A DNA stretch of 64,000 bases from JAFGJQ01 sp052034525 (GCA_052034525.1 JBPOIK010000191.1:3491-67490); one strand, 5' to 3'; numbered from the stretch's first letter, positions 26,045 to 34,797 are shown. Numbers and translations: made by a program. Notes: generated by a model not told the origin, from the sequence alone.

Positions 26045-27304
26045 CTACGGATGGGGGACCACGAGAAGCCTTTCTTCGGCGGTCTGTTTGAACACCGTCT
26101 CCATCATCCGCCGGTAGGCGGGCGTCAGCTCACGGTTGCGACGAGCCATAACTCTCTGAGCGGTCACGATGAACTTGGAGAACTCGTGCTCAATGAACCC
26201 GGCGGCGCCGCCCCAGCAGAACGAGGGGATGTATTTCGGCGGATAATTCGCGCCAAACAGGTTGCATCCGACCCCGATCACCGTGCCCGAGTTGGTCATG
26301 GTGTTGATGCCGAACTTGGTGTGGTCGCCCACCGTGCTGCCCATGAACAACTGGCCGGTGTCGATTGCCCGTCCATTGAGCGTCACCCGCACCGTGCCGT
26401 AATTGTTCCGCAGATTGGAGTTGTTTGCGTCGGCGCCGATGTTGATCCACTCTCCGAAGTAGCAGTGTCCGAGGTACCCGTCGTGCTGTTTGCTGGTGTA
26501 GGCCTGGAAAACGCACGCCCCCACTTCGCCGCCGATTTTACAGTACTCCCCCGTGCTCGTGCCTTCGTAAATCTTTGACACCATTTTGACGGCGCCGTGC
26601 GGGCCCAGGGCCACCGGGCCTTCCAGGACGGACCCGGCCATCACGGTCGACCCCTCCCCGACGCAGATCGGTCCGTGGCTGCCCAGGAGAACGGCGCCGG
26701 GCGCGATTTCAGAGCCGGGCGCTGCGTAGATTCGGTCGGGTCGATCCAGCACGGCGGAGGGATGCACCATTCCCTCGATCCGGCCACTGAGGCGCAAGCG
26801 TTGGAAATCGGCCGCGATCTGGGCCGGATTGTGCTGGACCAGATCCCAGGGGTAGCGAACCAGAGAGACGTCCAGATCGTGCCGGGGCAGCCCTTCCGCC
26901 CAGCCGTCGGGCAGGGGACCGCGCGGAAGCAGGGCGGCCAGTTCGCCGCAGCGCGGACCGTTGATCCGGACGGCAACGACGGTGTCCTGGCAGATGTAGG
27001 CCGCGTCCGGTCCGTCGAGGGGAACCCGATCGGCCAGATGGGCCGGTGCGATCAGCCGGCCGTTGACCAGCAGAACGGCTTCGCCGACGAGGTGGTTGAC
27101 GGTGACCTGCGGGATTTCCTCCGCGACGACCGGGGCCAGGTACTCCCGCGCGTGCAGGACGATGGGAGCCCCGGGATAGGCCGCCGCGATCTTTTCCCAA
27201 AGGGTCTGGATTCCGCAGCGGAGCCGGCTTGCCGGTCGCGTCTGAGTGAGCGGACCCAGCCAGATGTACTCCCCGTCTTCAAACACCACGACCGGTCGCG
27301 TCAT
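26045..27304 (-). CDS. GlmU-like sugar nucleotidyltransferase with left-handed beta-helix
   Basis: A 419-residue protein. The N-terminal 180 residues (VVVFEDGEYIWLGPLTQTRPAS, VLLVNGRLIA) resemble the shortened nucleotidyltransferase-like region of the alternative bacterial GlmU family. The C-terminal 240 residues form hexapeptide repeats (IYAAPGSEIAPGAVL, ICVGEGSTVMAGSVLEG, VGDHTKFGINTMTNSGTVIG), a left-handed beta-helix of acyltransferase type. The likely role is UDP-GlcNAc or another amino-sugar nucleotide pathway, acting in the cytoplasm. A GGGAGG precedes the ATG at 27304 by 8-9 nt, so the 10 codons upstream are excluded. It lies 34 bp downstream of the NagB/PIG-L fusion, consistent with an amino-sugar operon. 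Confidence 0.8.
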   Translation of the reverse strand: MTRPVVVFEDGEYIWLGPLTQTRPASRLRCGIQTLWEKIAAAYPGAPIVLHAREYLAPVVAEEIPQVTVNHLVGEAVLLVNGRLIAPAHLADRVPLDGPDAAYICQDTVVAVRINGPRCGELAALLPRGPLPDGWAEGLPRHDLDVSLVRYPWDLVQHNPAQIAADFQRLRLSGRIEGMVHPSAVLDRPDRIYAAPGSEIAPGAVLLGSHGPICVGEGSTVMAGSVLEGPVALGPHGAVKMVSKIYEGTSTGEYCKIGGEVGACVFQAYTSKQHDGYLGHCYFGEWINIGADANNSNLRNNYGTVRVTLNGRAIDTGQLFMGSTVGDHTKFGINTMTNSGTVIGVGCNLFGANYPPKYIPSFCWGGAAGFIEHEFSKFIVTAQRVMARRNRELTPAYRRMMETVFKQTAEERLLVVPHP

Positions 27305-27338
27305 GGTTTTCGCCTCCCTGCTGCGCGAGGCCAAGGCT

Positions 27339-29744
27339 TCAGTGGGCCTCCGCGACCTGCCGGAGTTCCGCGGACTTGGTGTAGAACTCCGCCAGTTCCA
27401 TTTCCCGCAGGTACACGATGCCCCGGCACGCCCGAAGCCCGTGATCCGCGTTGTAAACGAAAAAGTCTTCGCCCAGGAACGTCTTGATCTGCTGTTCGAA
27501 CTGTTTGACCTGAATCTTGCGGGCCAGGCGGGAAAACGGCCCGTCCATCCGGTAGCTGGGGAAGGAGGCCGTTCGCTGGGTGCTGAAACAGGTCTCGAAG
27601 CAGGCTTCCATGTTGTTCAGGTGCGTGAGGGAGGTCGGCACGTACAGGTTCGCCTCCGAGGGGTGGAACTCGTGCCACACATTCCGGTAGCCCAGCACCT
27701 TCACATCATGGCGGCCGGACTGCGCCTCGTATTCCTTGAGCGCCTGCGAGACCGCCTGCAACACCTTGTAGTGGGTGTCCGGGCCGCTGCCTTCCGGATC
27801 GAAGGCCACGGTCACCGTGTGCGGATTCACCTCGTGCAGCAACTGGACAATGGGTGGGACATCGCGGTCGATCTGCGGTGCTTCACTGAACACGTCACCC
27901 TTGTAGAAACCGAGCCTCAAATGCCGGACCGTGTCGCCGGTGAAGCCGAAGTACGCCCATTTCAGGTCGGATTCCCATTCGCGGACGCGTCCCTTGAGCT
28001 GCTGCACGATCGCCATGTCTTTCTTGCCGGGGTACTGGGTGGCGAAGTAGTTCTGGAGCTCCGTGCAGCGTTGCCGGATGTTCTCGATGCTGTCGTCCTC
28101 GTACAGCTCAATCATGTTGCGCAGGAGACGTCGGGAGGTGGCGGCCCGCTTTTTGTCGTCGTGATGCCGGGCCTCGCCCTCGAGATAGAAGGAGGTGTCG
28201 ATTCGCGCTGCGGCGGTGTTGCAGGGCTCGAAGTAGTCCGTCTTGAGCAGCGCGTTGAACTCCCCCCGCTCGAGAAAGGCCAACAAGTCGCCGATGACGC
28301 CGTGCATGTGCAGGTTTGTGACCGCCGTGAAGCCGGAGGTCATGTACGCGAAATAGTGCCTGGTGCTGCTGCGGCGGACCAGGTTCGTCACAAACGGCAG
28401 GTACCCCAGAATGATATCGTCGTGGTGCGGGGCCGTATGCAGAAACACCTTGTCCTCGATGATCCGGTTGCCCCGCCGCAGGCTCTCCAGCACTACCGAT
28501 TCCGCCTGGCCGCGAAGCTGCTCGGCCGTCAGCCCGGTCCTCTTCAGCAGCTCCTTGCCGAACCGGTCGCCCTCGAAGTCCGCCTTGTTCAAGCTGCGGA
28601 TCGGCTTGCCCGTCGTCAGGGACAGGTCCATCACGATGCGGCAGGTTCGTTCCAGCGGAACGTCCGGGCAGCGCTGGAAATCGACGAACGTGCGGTTGGA
28701 CAGCCGCTGGGCCGCTCCACGGGTCAGGAAGAGCCGGGCGTTGGGCAGTTCGGCCAGCACCGAGCCGGGGTATTGGTTGCTCCGCTCGGAGTGGATCGTC
28801 CGAGCCACGATGTCCGCTTTGGCTTCGCCGGCCGCGATGATGATGGCGACGGTGTTGGGGTTGTGCGTGATGGTCCGCAAGCCGATCGTGATCAACCGTT
28901 TGTTGCGGGCCACCTCCATTCCCCCCAGATCGGTGGCCGCGGCCGCCTTCGTCTCGTAGTTCGCGTCGATCAAACGGGTTGTGGAGTAGAAATCCGACCC
29001 TTTGATGTTGAATCCCACGTGCCCGTCCGGCCCGATTCCGCCGAGGAAGAAGCCCAGGCCGCCCATCTCGCGGATCTTCCGCTCATACTCCGTGCAGAAC
29101 TGGTCGACCTGCTGCAGCACCTGTTGTTGCTGCTTCTCCAGCAGGGACTTGGCCTTGCGCACCCGCAAAGAGAGATCCACCGTCATTTCCGGGAATACGT
29201 CTGTCTGCGAGACGCCCGGCGGCAGCCCGATCCGACCGGGGTCGATCAACAGGGCGCGGGCGGGATCCAGCCCGAAACCCTTCATGTAGTATTTCTTGAT
29301 GAAATGGAAGAAGCTGTTGTGCTGCTGCGAATCGATGGGGTAGAACTCGTCGATCTGAACGAACCGGAGCCCCGCCAGTGCGGGCTTGGACTCGGCGACC
29401 AGCCCCATCTCCTCCAGGATCGCCCGGGTGGATTTGCGACTCCAGTTGTTCAGAAACGACTGGACGTACTTGATGAAGTATTCGGGCGTCTTCCCCGTGG
29501 GCAGCGACACCACGCCCTCGGGGTTCTCCAGTGCCCACTCCAGGAAGCGCACCGCGGCGAGCTGACCCAGTGCAGGAAAGTTCTCCACGATGATCGAAGG
29601 AATCTTCTCCTCCGGGCGATAAATGAAATCATAGCCGCTCCGCTCCAGCGCGCGGATTTCCACTTTGCTTGTCGGGCCGAATACCGAATCGCGCTTCGCC
29701 GCGCTCGGCTTCGCTTCACATTCCTTCGATGCCGCCTTCGCCAT
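27339..29744 (-). CDS. NagB-type glucosamine-6-phosphate deaminase fused to PIG-L-type deacetylase
   Basis: An 801-residue protein. Residues 45-350 are NagB-like: LPTGKTPEYF, general-base region IDEF (Asp132), and GGIGPDGHVGFN with Asp240 and His242. The glutamate that follows FN in E. coli NagB (Glu148) is Ile247 here. Residues 425-730 are PIG-L-like with PHHDD (439-443) as the metal-binding motif; the family's following Glu is Ile. Expected chemistry is conversion of glucosamine-6-P to fructose-6-P and ammonia plus N-deacetylation of a GlcNAc compound, making a one-polypeptide GlcNAc-P route plausible, though the missing residues make the exact substrate uncertain. AGGAG lies 9 nt before the ATG at 29744. 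Large NagB/PIG-L fusions are known in other phyla. Confidence 0.85.
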   Translation of the reverse strand: MAKAASKECEAKPSAAKRDSVFGPTSKVEIRALERSGYDFIYRPEEKIPSIIVENFPALGQLAAVRFLEWALENPEGVVSLPTGKTPEYFIKYVQSFLNNWSRKSTRAILEEMGLVAESKPALAGLRFVQIDEFYPIDSQQHNSFFHFIKKYYMKGFGLDPARALLIDPGRIGLPPGVSQTDVFPEMTVDLSLRVRKAKSLLEKQQQQVLQQVDQFCTEYERKIREMGGLGFFLGGIGPDGHVGFNIKGSDFYSTTRLIDANYETKAAAATDLGGMEVARNKRLITIGLRTITHNPNTVAIIIAAGEAKADIVARTIHSERSNQYPGSVLAELPNARLFLTRGAAQRLSNRTFVDFQRCPDVPLERTCRIVMDLSLTTGKPIRSLNKADFEGDRFGKELLKRTGLTAEQLRGQAESVVLESLRRGNRIIEDKVFLHTAPHHDDIILGYLPFVTNLVRRSSTRHYFAYMTSGFTAVTNLHMHGVIGDLLAFLERGEFNALLKTDYFEPCNTAAARIDTSFYLEGEARHHDDKKRAATSRRLLRNMIELYEDDSIENIRQRCTELQNYFATQYPGKKDMAIVQQLKGRVREWESDLKWAYFGFTGDTVRHLRLGFYKGDVFSEAPQIDRDVPPIVQLLHEVNPHTVTVAFDPEGSGPDTHYKVLQAVSQALKEYEAQSGRHDVKVLGYRNVWHEFHPSEANLYVPTSLTHLNNMEACFETCFSTQRTASFPSYRMDGPFSRLARKIQVKQFEQQIKTFLGEDFFVYNADHGLRACRGIVYLREMELAEFYTKSAELRQVAEAH

Positions 29745-29886
29745 CCTCGTGTTTCTCCTGGTGCTCCGCATCTCGGGGCAGAGCCTGTTTCTTACGGGAA
29801 TGCCCGGCGGTTTCGGCACCCGGGCTCCCGTTGCACCTTCCAGAGGGTGTGCCGGCGATCACCCGAGTCTCTCCCCGGGCCACAGG

Positions 29887-30267
29887 TCAACCGGCCACGT
29901 GCCGCGCGTATGCCTCGGCATCCATCAGAGTGGCCGGGACTCCCGCGCTTCCCAATTCGATCTGGACCATCCAGCCTTTGCCGTACGCATCCTGGTTGAT
30001 CCACTCCGGGTGATCTGCCAGCTCGGAGTTGACGGCCGTCACTTTGCCGTCTGCGACGCTGAGGAACTCCGAGGTCGCCTTGACTGACTCGATTTCCCCG
30101 CACGGCGAACCTGCACTGACCACCGTTCCGATCGCGGGCAGGTCCACGTACGTGATATCGGTCAATTCGTCGGCTGCGAATTGCGTAATACCCATCGTGG
30201 CGACGTTTCCCTGAACCTGCACCCACTCATGCGACTCGGTGTATTTGCGGTCGTTCGGGTAGCTCAT
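29887..30267 (-). CDS. gcvH: Glycine cleavage system H protein
   Basis: A 126-residue lipoyl carrier of the glycine cleavage system, which accepts the aminomethyl group from P protein and passes it to T protein. The lipoylated lysine lies in GEIESVKATSEFLS (Lys64). The ends HEWVQVQGNVATMGIT and LIDAEAYARH-like tail (ATLMDAEAYARHV) are typical, as is the length. An AGGAAAG precedes the ATG at 30267. The gene lies 114 bp downstream of gcvT on the same strand; that spacer contains two perfect hairpins. GcvP subunits are not in this window. Confidence 0.97.
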   Translation of the reverse strand: MSYPNDRKYTESHEWVQVQGNVATMGITQFAADELTDITYVDLPAIGTVVSAGSPCGEIESVKATSEFLSVADGKVTAVNSELADHPEWINQDAYGKGWMVQIELGSAGVPATLMDAEAYARHVAG

Positions 30268-30286
30268 CGGACTTTCCTGCCAAACG

Positions 30287-30308
30287 GATCGGACCGGAGG
30301 GTCCGATC
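30287..30308. repeat. Perfect hairpin in the gcvT-gcvH spacer (gcvH-proximal)
   Basis: GATCGGACC, loop GGAG, GGTCCGATC: a perfect 9-bp stem, 20 nt upstream of the gcvH start. It lacks a T-run. It could lower read-through, stabilise an mRNA end or occlude the ribosome site. Confidence 0.55.
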
Positions 30309-30358
30309 GGGTTCTTGCCCGCACGCCCGCCTGAGGGCTTCGGGCGGATATCGCACAC

Positions 30359-30380
30359 GTCCGACCCCCTGCGGTCGGAC
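30359..30380. repeat. Perfect hairpin just after gcvT stop
   Basis: GTCCGACC, loop CCCTGC, GGTCGGAC: a perfect 8-bp stem starting 1 nt after the gcvT stop codon on the minus strand. The arms share the GTCCGA core with the other hairpin 50 bp away. No T-run follows, so it looks more like an mRNA-stabilising or attenuating element than an intrinsic terminator. Confidence 0.55.
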
Positions 30381-30381
30381 T

Positions 30382-31464
30382 TTACTTTGCCCGTTTGTAG
30401 AATGGCAGTGTCACCACGCGGGCGGGAGTCGGCTTGCCGCCGAAATCCACGGCCAGCTCGGTTTCCACTTTGGCGTGCTCCGGAGCAATCAGGGCCAGGG
30501 CGATGCTCTTTCCCAGGGTCGGGCTGAGGCAGCCGCTTGTAATCTGCCCGATCGGCCGGCCCTGGTGGAGTACCGCAAAGTGCTGCCGGGCTGTCCGGCG
30601 CCCCTCCACCTCCAGGCCCGCCAGTGTCTTGCGGAGGCCCTCAGACCGCAGCCGCCGCATGGCCTGCGCTCCCACGAAATCCTTCTCCAGATCAACGCAC
30701 CAGGCCTGCCCGGCGGACAGCGGGTCTATATCCTCACCCAGTTCGTGGCCGTAAAGAGGCATGGCAGTCTCCAGGCGGAGGGTATCTCTGGCCCCCAACC
30801 CGGCTGGGCGGATTACCGCGTCCGGACTTTCGCTGAACAGGCGGTTGGCCAGCAATTTGGCGGTATTGGCCGGCACCACCACTTCGTATCCGTCTTCGCC
30901 GGTGTACCCGCTGCGGAAAATGGTGTACCGCGTGAACATGTAGACACCGGAGATGAATCGGAATCGCTTCACGCCGGAGAGGTCCAGGGGGATCAGGGTC
31001 TTGGCCAGGTCCAGCGCCATCGGCCCTTGCAGGGCGACCATTGCCGTTTCGAGCGTTTCATCGACCAGCTCAACGTTCTGTCGGCCGATCTGCGAGCGGA
31101 TCCAATCGACGATTTTCTCGCGGTTGGCCGCGTTGCATACAATACCCCACTCATCCTCAAAGCGTGAGACGATCAGATCGTCGAGAATGCCGCCATCCTC
31201 TTTGCACATATGGGAATAGCGACAGACGCCCGGCTCCATCCCGTCCAGATTCCGCGTGCATAACCGCTGGAGCAGGGCAAAGGCGTCCTGGCCGCGGATG
31301 CGCAGACGCCCCATGTGGGACACGTCAAAAATGGAGCATTTCGTGCGGGTGTGGACGTGCTCTTCAACGATGGAGCGATACATCAGCGGCATATTCCAGC
31401 CGGCATACTCCACCATCTTGGCGCCCATCTGAATATGAAAATCGTGCAGCGGAGACTGTTTCAC
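30382..31464 (-). CDS. gcvT: Aminomethyltransferase (glycine cleavage T protein)
   Basis: A 360-residue folate-dependent T protein that transfers the C1 unit from H-protein to tetrahydrofolate. Recognised by the start HDFHIQMGAKMVEYAGWNMP, the FDVSHMGRLRIRG motif, the folate region RSGYTGEDGYEV, the RDTLRLE motif containing the substrate Arg, and the terminal RVVTLPFYKR. Length is normal. The start is GTG at 31464 with AGGTG 6 nt upstream. A good promoter lies about 60 bp upstream. No glycine riboswitch pattern is seen in the roughly 50-nt leader. Confidence 0.95.
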   Translation of the reverse strand: MKQSPLHDFHIQMGAKMVEYAGWNMPLMYRSIVEEHVHTRTKCSIFDVSHMGRLRIRGQDAFALLQRLCTRNLDGMEPGVCRYSHMCKEDGGILDDLIVSRFEDEWGIVCNAANREKIVDWIRSQIGRQNVELVDETLETAMVALQGPMALDLAKTLIPLDLSGVKRFRFISGVYMFTRYTIFRSGYTGEDGYEVVVPANTAKLLANRLFSESPDAVIRPAGLGARDTLRLETAMPLYGHELGEDIDPLSAGQAWCVDLEKDFVGAQAMRRLRSEGLRKTLAGLEVEGRRTARQHFAVLHQGRPIGQITSGCLSPTLGKSIALALIAPEHAKVETELAVDFGGKPTPARVVTLPFYKRAK

Positions 31465-31524
31465 GGGAACACCTGAGACTTCGGAATCAAACGGGCACCC
31501 CTCGGGCGGCCCCCTGGAGCGGTA

Positions 31525-31553
31525 AGATTAGACCTCGGGGCCACCCCTGTCAA
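31525..31553 (-). promoter_or_regulatory. Predicted sigma-70 promoter of gcvT-gcvH
   Basis: On the minus strand: TTGACA (31553-31548), exactly 17 nt, TAATCT (31530-31525). This is the only perfect -35 with ideal spacing in the window. The start would be near 31518, about 50 nt upstream of the GTG. Confidence 0.65.
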
Positions 31554-31606
31554 CGTCGGATCGCCCGCGGCGCCTCTCTCGGTCCGGCGGACGGAACGCG
31601 GAGGGG

Positions 31607-32014
31607 TCAGGAAGCGGACTCATCGCCGGCCGGTGGTCCGTGTCGGGCCGATCCGCCGTCGTCGCGGGCGGCCCGTTCGCCTTCCATGATCGCGATCTGC
31701 CGCACGAGCAGGGTGATCTCGCGACGGACCCTGCGCAGGCGGATGTAGAGCATCCAGATGCCCAGCGAGAGTATCGGAATGGCGCAGTAGAAGATCAGGT
31801 CGGCTCCACGGCCGATTCCCAGAAACTCGGCGATCGTGGACGTCAGGGCCGGCCGCATGACCGCGACCGCCGCAGCGGCCCAGAACAGCATCCAGACGAC
31901 GGCGTCCCGGCGGCGGAGCCAGCCTTTGAAGAGCGCCAGGATTCCCACCGCCAGGAGGACAACAATGGTCGACAGCAGGACGACTTGAAACGGATTGTGT
32001 TGCCAGGGATTCAT
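31607..32014 (-). CDS. DUF2304 small membrane protein
   Basis: A 135-residue protein with three predicted membrane segments (about residues 10-30, 37-57 and 72-92), the DUF2304 hallmark GRGADLIFYCAIPIL, and a basic, charged C-terminal tail. DUF2304 proteins are habitually encoded beside polyprenyl-phosphate glycosyltransferases and are thought to assist them, for example in anchoring or flipping the lipid-linked sugar. Here the start codon overlaps the stop of the upstream glycosyltransferase (ATGA), showing tight coupling. Function is inferred from this association. Confidence 0.82.
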   Translation of the reverse strand: MNPWQHNPFQVVLLSTIVVLLAVGILALFKGWLRRRDAVVWMLFWAAAAVAVMRPALTSTIAEFLGIGRGADLIFYCAIPILSLGIWMLYIRLRRVRREITLLVRQIAIMEGERAARDDGGSARHGPPAGDESAS

Positions 32015-32718
32015 CGCACAGCCCGTCCGATGAGATACTGCAACAGAACACGAAGGGCATCGCGGGCAGACTGGCCCTTCCCAAGCGAATAGTCCGTATA
32101 GCGGATCCGCACCGGCACCTCGCGGAACCGCAGCCGGCGGGATCGGATGATGTCCAACACCTCGCTGGCATGCTCCATCCGGTCCATCGAAATGTCCAGA
32201 CGCTCGGCGGCTGAGCGGGTGAACGCACGCAGCCCGTTGTGCGCGTCCGTGATCGGCAGCCGGCTCGTCACGCGCGTGAACAGCACCGCCATCCGCAGGA
32301 GCAGCCGGCGCGATAAGGGCATCTGGGATTTCATGCCGAGAAAGCGGGAACCGAGGGTAACGTCGCAGCCGCCGCCGGCCAGCGGCTCCAGCAACGCGCG
32401 AATGTCCTCGACACGGTGCTGCCCGTCCGCATCGAAGGTCACGACGTATTGCGCGCCGCGCCGCAACGCGAACTCGACGCCCGTCTGCAATGCCGCGCCC
32501 TGGCCGCGGTTCACCACGTGACGCAGGACGTGCGGCGCGACCGCGCGGGCGGCCGCGAACGTGCCGTCCGTTGAACCGTCATCCACGACAACGACGTGCG
32601 GATAGGCGGCGACCAGTTCCGACAGCACGTCGCGGATGGCGGCGCCTTCGTTGAAGGCCGGCACGACAACGTACGTGCGCCGGACGAGTTCCGATTCTCC
32701 GCCGGGGTCCGCGGGCAT
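32011..32718 (-). CDS. Polyprenyl-phosphate (DPM1-like) family 2 glycosyltransferase
   Basis: A 235-residue GT2 of the dolichyl-phosphate mannosyltransferase type without C-terminal membrane helices. Motifs: TYVVVPAFNEGAAI, VVVVDDGSTDGT, NRGQGAALQTGVEFAL, FDADGQH (D-x-D metal site) and the acceptor region DAHNGLRAFTR. It would transfer a sugar from a nucleotide donor to undecaprenyl phosphate at the inner membrane. GAGG precedes the ATG. It forms a two-gene unit with the DUF2304 gene that overlaps its stop by 4 bp. Confidence 0.9.
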   Translation of the reverse strand: MPADPGGESELVRRTYVVVPAFNEGAAIRDVLSELVAAYPHVVVVDDGSTDGTFAAARAVAPHVLRHVVNRGQGAALQTGVEFALRRGAQYVVTFDADGQHRVEDIRALLEPLAGGGCDVTLGSRFLGMKSQMPLSRRLLLRMAVLFTRVTSRLPITDAHNGLRAFTRSAAERLDISMDRMEHASEVLDIIRSRRLRFREVPVRIRYTDYSLGKGQSARDALRVLLQYLIGRAVR

Positions 32719-32874
32719 CGATCCTCTCAGGAAGATTCCACCGATTCAGGGCTCGCACCGGTAGCGAGCCAAGTCCATCGTACGCGGTCGCCGCGTGGAA
32801 CGCCACGACTCGCGGAAAGGCTGTGCGGAGCCGGGAACGCGCCCCGTCGATCCTGAGGGATCGTCAAACGCTCC

Positions 32875-33258
32875 CTACCGTATGCGGCGGCGTTCGTATG
32901 TCGTGGGGTAGTTTACGTTGGACGGAAAGGTGACCGGCAGCGTGTTGGCCGGTCCCCATTCCGACGGCACGTCCACGCCCACGATGGTGACCGGGGTCGT
33001 CGGTGCCTGCGCGAGCGTGACGGGGATTGCCCCGGGCAGCTCGAAGCCGACGATCTTGACGGCCATCACCTGCGGCGATTCGCCGGCCGGCGGTTTGCGC
33101 GACAGGTTGGTCACGGCCACCTCGCTCCCCGAGGCGACCTCGCGCGCATAGGCCGGCGCCGTCAGCGATGTTCGCTCCAGGCACATCCACACCAGGCAAA
33201 GGGCGATCACGCTCAGCACAATCTTCGTGTACAGATCCGGTTTGGATATCGACTGCAT
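32875..33258 (-). CDS. Small secreted or membrane-anchored protein of unknown function
   Basis: About 127 residues from an ATG at 33258 backed by CAGGAGGG. Residues 12-35 are a single hydrophobic segment (IVLSVIALCLVWMCLE) that could be a signal peptide or anchor. The remainder is soluble with several short beta-like V-x-I-V-G motifs (VKIVGFELPG, VTIVGVDVPS) that look like a degenerate internal repeat. No family recognised. It stands alone, with a TATAAT-type -10 about 65 bp upstream. Confidence 0.6.
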   Translation of the reverse strand: MQSISKPDLYTKIVLSVIALCLVWMCLERTSLTAPAYAREVASGSEVAVTNLSRKPPAGESPQVMAVKIVGFELPGAIPVTLAQAPTTPVTIVGVDVPSEWGPANTLPVTFPSNVNYPTTYERRRIR

Positions 33259-33327
33259 CTTCCGTTCCCTCCTGGAAAAAGACCTGCTCGCGACCGGCCG
33301 GACCCGCCCGGTCGGCCCGGAGCACCC

Positions 33328-33333
33328 ATTATA
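33328..33333 (-). promoter_or_regulatory. Consensus -10 box upstream of the small exported protein
   Basis: On the minus strand this reads TATAAT, giving a start near 33321 and a leader of about 63 nt before the ATG at 33258. No convincing -35 at the right spacing. Confidence 0.4.
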
Positions 33334-33500
33334 CACAGGTCTGCCGCGGATGCGGGATACGGGGCCCGCGTGTGGCGGGCCGGGAGCTGCCGGGCGGGGC
33401 AACACAGAGGCCTTGCGTCCGTCCGTCCGGCTTGACATGTTCCCCGCCGGTGGGTCAACTGATCTCCCGGAGAAACGACGCGCCAGGACGGGGGAGTCCC

Positions 33501-34187
33501 GTGACGCCTGAACAGCTTGCCGCCTGCATTGACCATACCCTGCTCAAGCCGGAGGCCCGTGCCGCCGACATCCGGCGGTTGTGTGCGGAAGCCGCCGAGA
33601 ACCGCTTTGCAACCGTTTGTGTCAACCCGACCTACGTGAAGCTGGCCGCCGGGCTGCTCGCCTCCAGCCGGGTTCGTGTCTGTTCCGTCGTGGGTTTTCC
33701 GCTGGGCGCTCATCTGATCCCGATCAAGGCCGCCGAGTCGTTGCAGGCGATCCGGCACGGTGCCCGCGAGATTGACATGGTCATCAATATCGGGGCTCTG
33801 CGAGGCGGCGACCAGGAGACGGTCGCACGCGACATCCAGGCGGTGGTGGCCGTCTGCCGTCGAGCCGGCGCTCTGTGCAAGGTGATCATCGAGACGGCCC
33901 TTCTGAACGAGGATGAGAAAGCCACGGCCTGCCGGCTGGCCGTCGAGGCGGGGGCGCATTTCGTCAAAACCTCCACCGGCTTTGCCAGCGGGGGGGCCAC
34001 GTTTGAGGACGTCTGGCTGATGCACTGCATCGTTCGGCCGGCCGGGGTGCAGGTCAAGGCGTCCGGAGGCATCCAGACGCTGGCTGACGCCCGCCGGATG
34101 CTTTCCGCGGGCGCCACTCGGATCGGAACCAGCTCGGGCATGCGCATTCTGGAAGAGGCGCGCCGAGAGGCGGCGACCCGCCGCTGA
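33501..34187 (+). CDS. deoC: Deoxyribose-phosphate aldolase
   Basis: A 228-residue class I aldolase that splits 2-deoxyribose-5-phosphate into glyceraldehyde-3-phosphate and acetaldehyde during deoxynucleoside catabolism. Hallmarks: IDHTLLKP at the start, VGFPLGA, EIDMVINIGALRGG (Asp92), HFVKTSTGF with the Schiff-base Lys156, and VKASGGIQT with the second Lys. The start is the GTG at 33501, preceded by GGGGGAG with 5-6 nt spacing; the frame is open further upstream but without homology. Length is normal. It has no neighbouring nucleoside-catabolism gene. Confidence 0.97.
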   Translation: MTPEQLAACIDHTLLKPEARAADIRRLCAEAAENRFATVCVNPTYVKLAAGLLASSRVRVCSVVGFPLGAHLIPIKAAESLQAIRHGAREIDMVINIGALRGGDQETVARDIQAVVAVCRRAGALCKVIIETALLNEDEKATACRLAVEAGAHFVKTSTGFASGGATFEDVWLMHCIVRPAGVQVKASGGIQTLADARRMLSAGATRIGTSSGMRILEEARREAATRR

Positions 34188-34293
34188 TATTGGCCGTTCG
34201 GCGGCGTGCGGAGCCTCTGGCCCACGGTCCCTCTCTCTGGTATGCTGGGTTGCGGCGACGGGTGTTGACCACTTCTTCAGGAGTGCAGGTCTC

Positions 34294-34797
34294 ATGGCTG
34301 GCGACGGAACACGCGTGTGTCAGGGCTGCGGAGCCACGATTTACAGCGAGCATCTGGACACCGGCATCGCAGGCTACCATGGTGGGAAGCTGATGTGTCC
34401 GCACTGTCTCGAGGAAGCCGCGAGCGCTGCCGATCGCACCGCTTCCGGCGCGGACACGGATGATCTGGAAGTCATTTCTCTGGCAGACGAGGACCCCGCC
34501 GCCTCTTCCAAAGGGGGTGGGGCGCAGATCAAGGCCTTCGGCAGTGAATCCCATATCGGCGCCACCTTCGACGATCTCAACGTGGAGCGGCCTCTCAACC
34601 CGGATGCCTCGGCGGCGACGCGGTGCCGTACGTTTCACGCGAAGTTGAACGATGGTGCCGTTGCGTTCATGAACCGGCAGGTGAATGAATGGGTGGATTC
34701 CGATCCAAACATTACGATCAAGTTCGCCACCTCGACGATCGGCGTCTACGAAGGGAAAAAGGCCGACCCCCACCTGATCCTGACCGTTTTCTACTGA
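34294..34797 (+). CDS. Zinc-ribbon protein of unknown function
   Basis: A 167-residue cytoplasmic protein. The N-terminus has a four-cysteine zinc ribbon (C-x2-C at residues 9-12 and C-x2-C at 35-38: CQGCG and CPHC). An acidic, low-complexity linker follows (about 42-80), and a conserved-looking C-terminal module of about 75 residues ends in ITIKFATSTIGVYEGKK and DPHLILTVFY. No catalytic motif and no known family recognised. The start ATG has CAGGAG 11 nt upstream. It is flanked by deoC and the tRNA gene, which give no functional clue. Confidence 0.72.
   Translation: MAGDGTRVCQGCGATIYSEHLDTGIAGYHGGKLMCPHCLEEAASAADRTASGADTDDLEVISLADEDPAASSKGGGAQIKAFGSESHIGATFDDLNVERPLNPDASAATRCRTFHAKLNDGAVAFMNRQVNEWVDSDPNITIKFATSTIGVYEGKKADPHLILTVFY

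Noticed and set aside
31465..31606. Glycine riboswitch before gcvT.
   Set aside because: The predicted start leaves only about 50 nt of leader, too short for a glycine aptamer, and no conserved core is visible.
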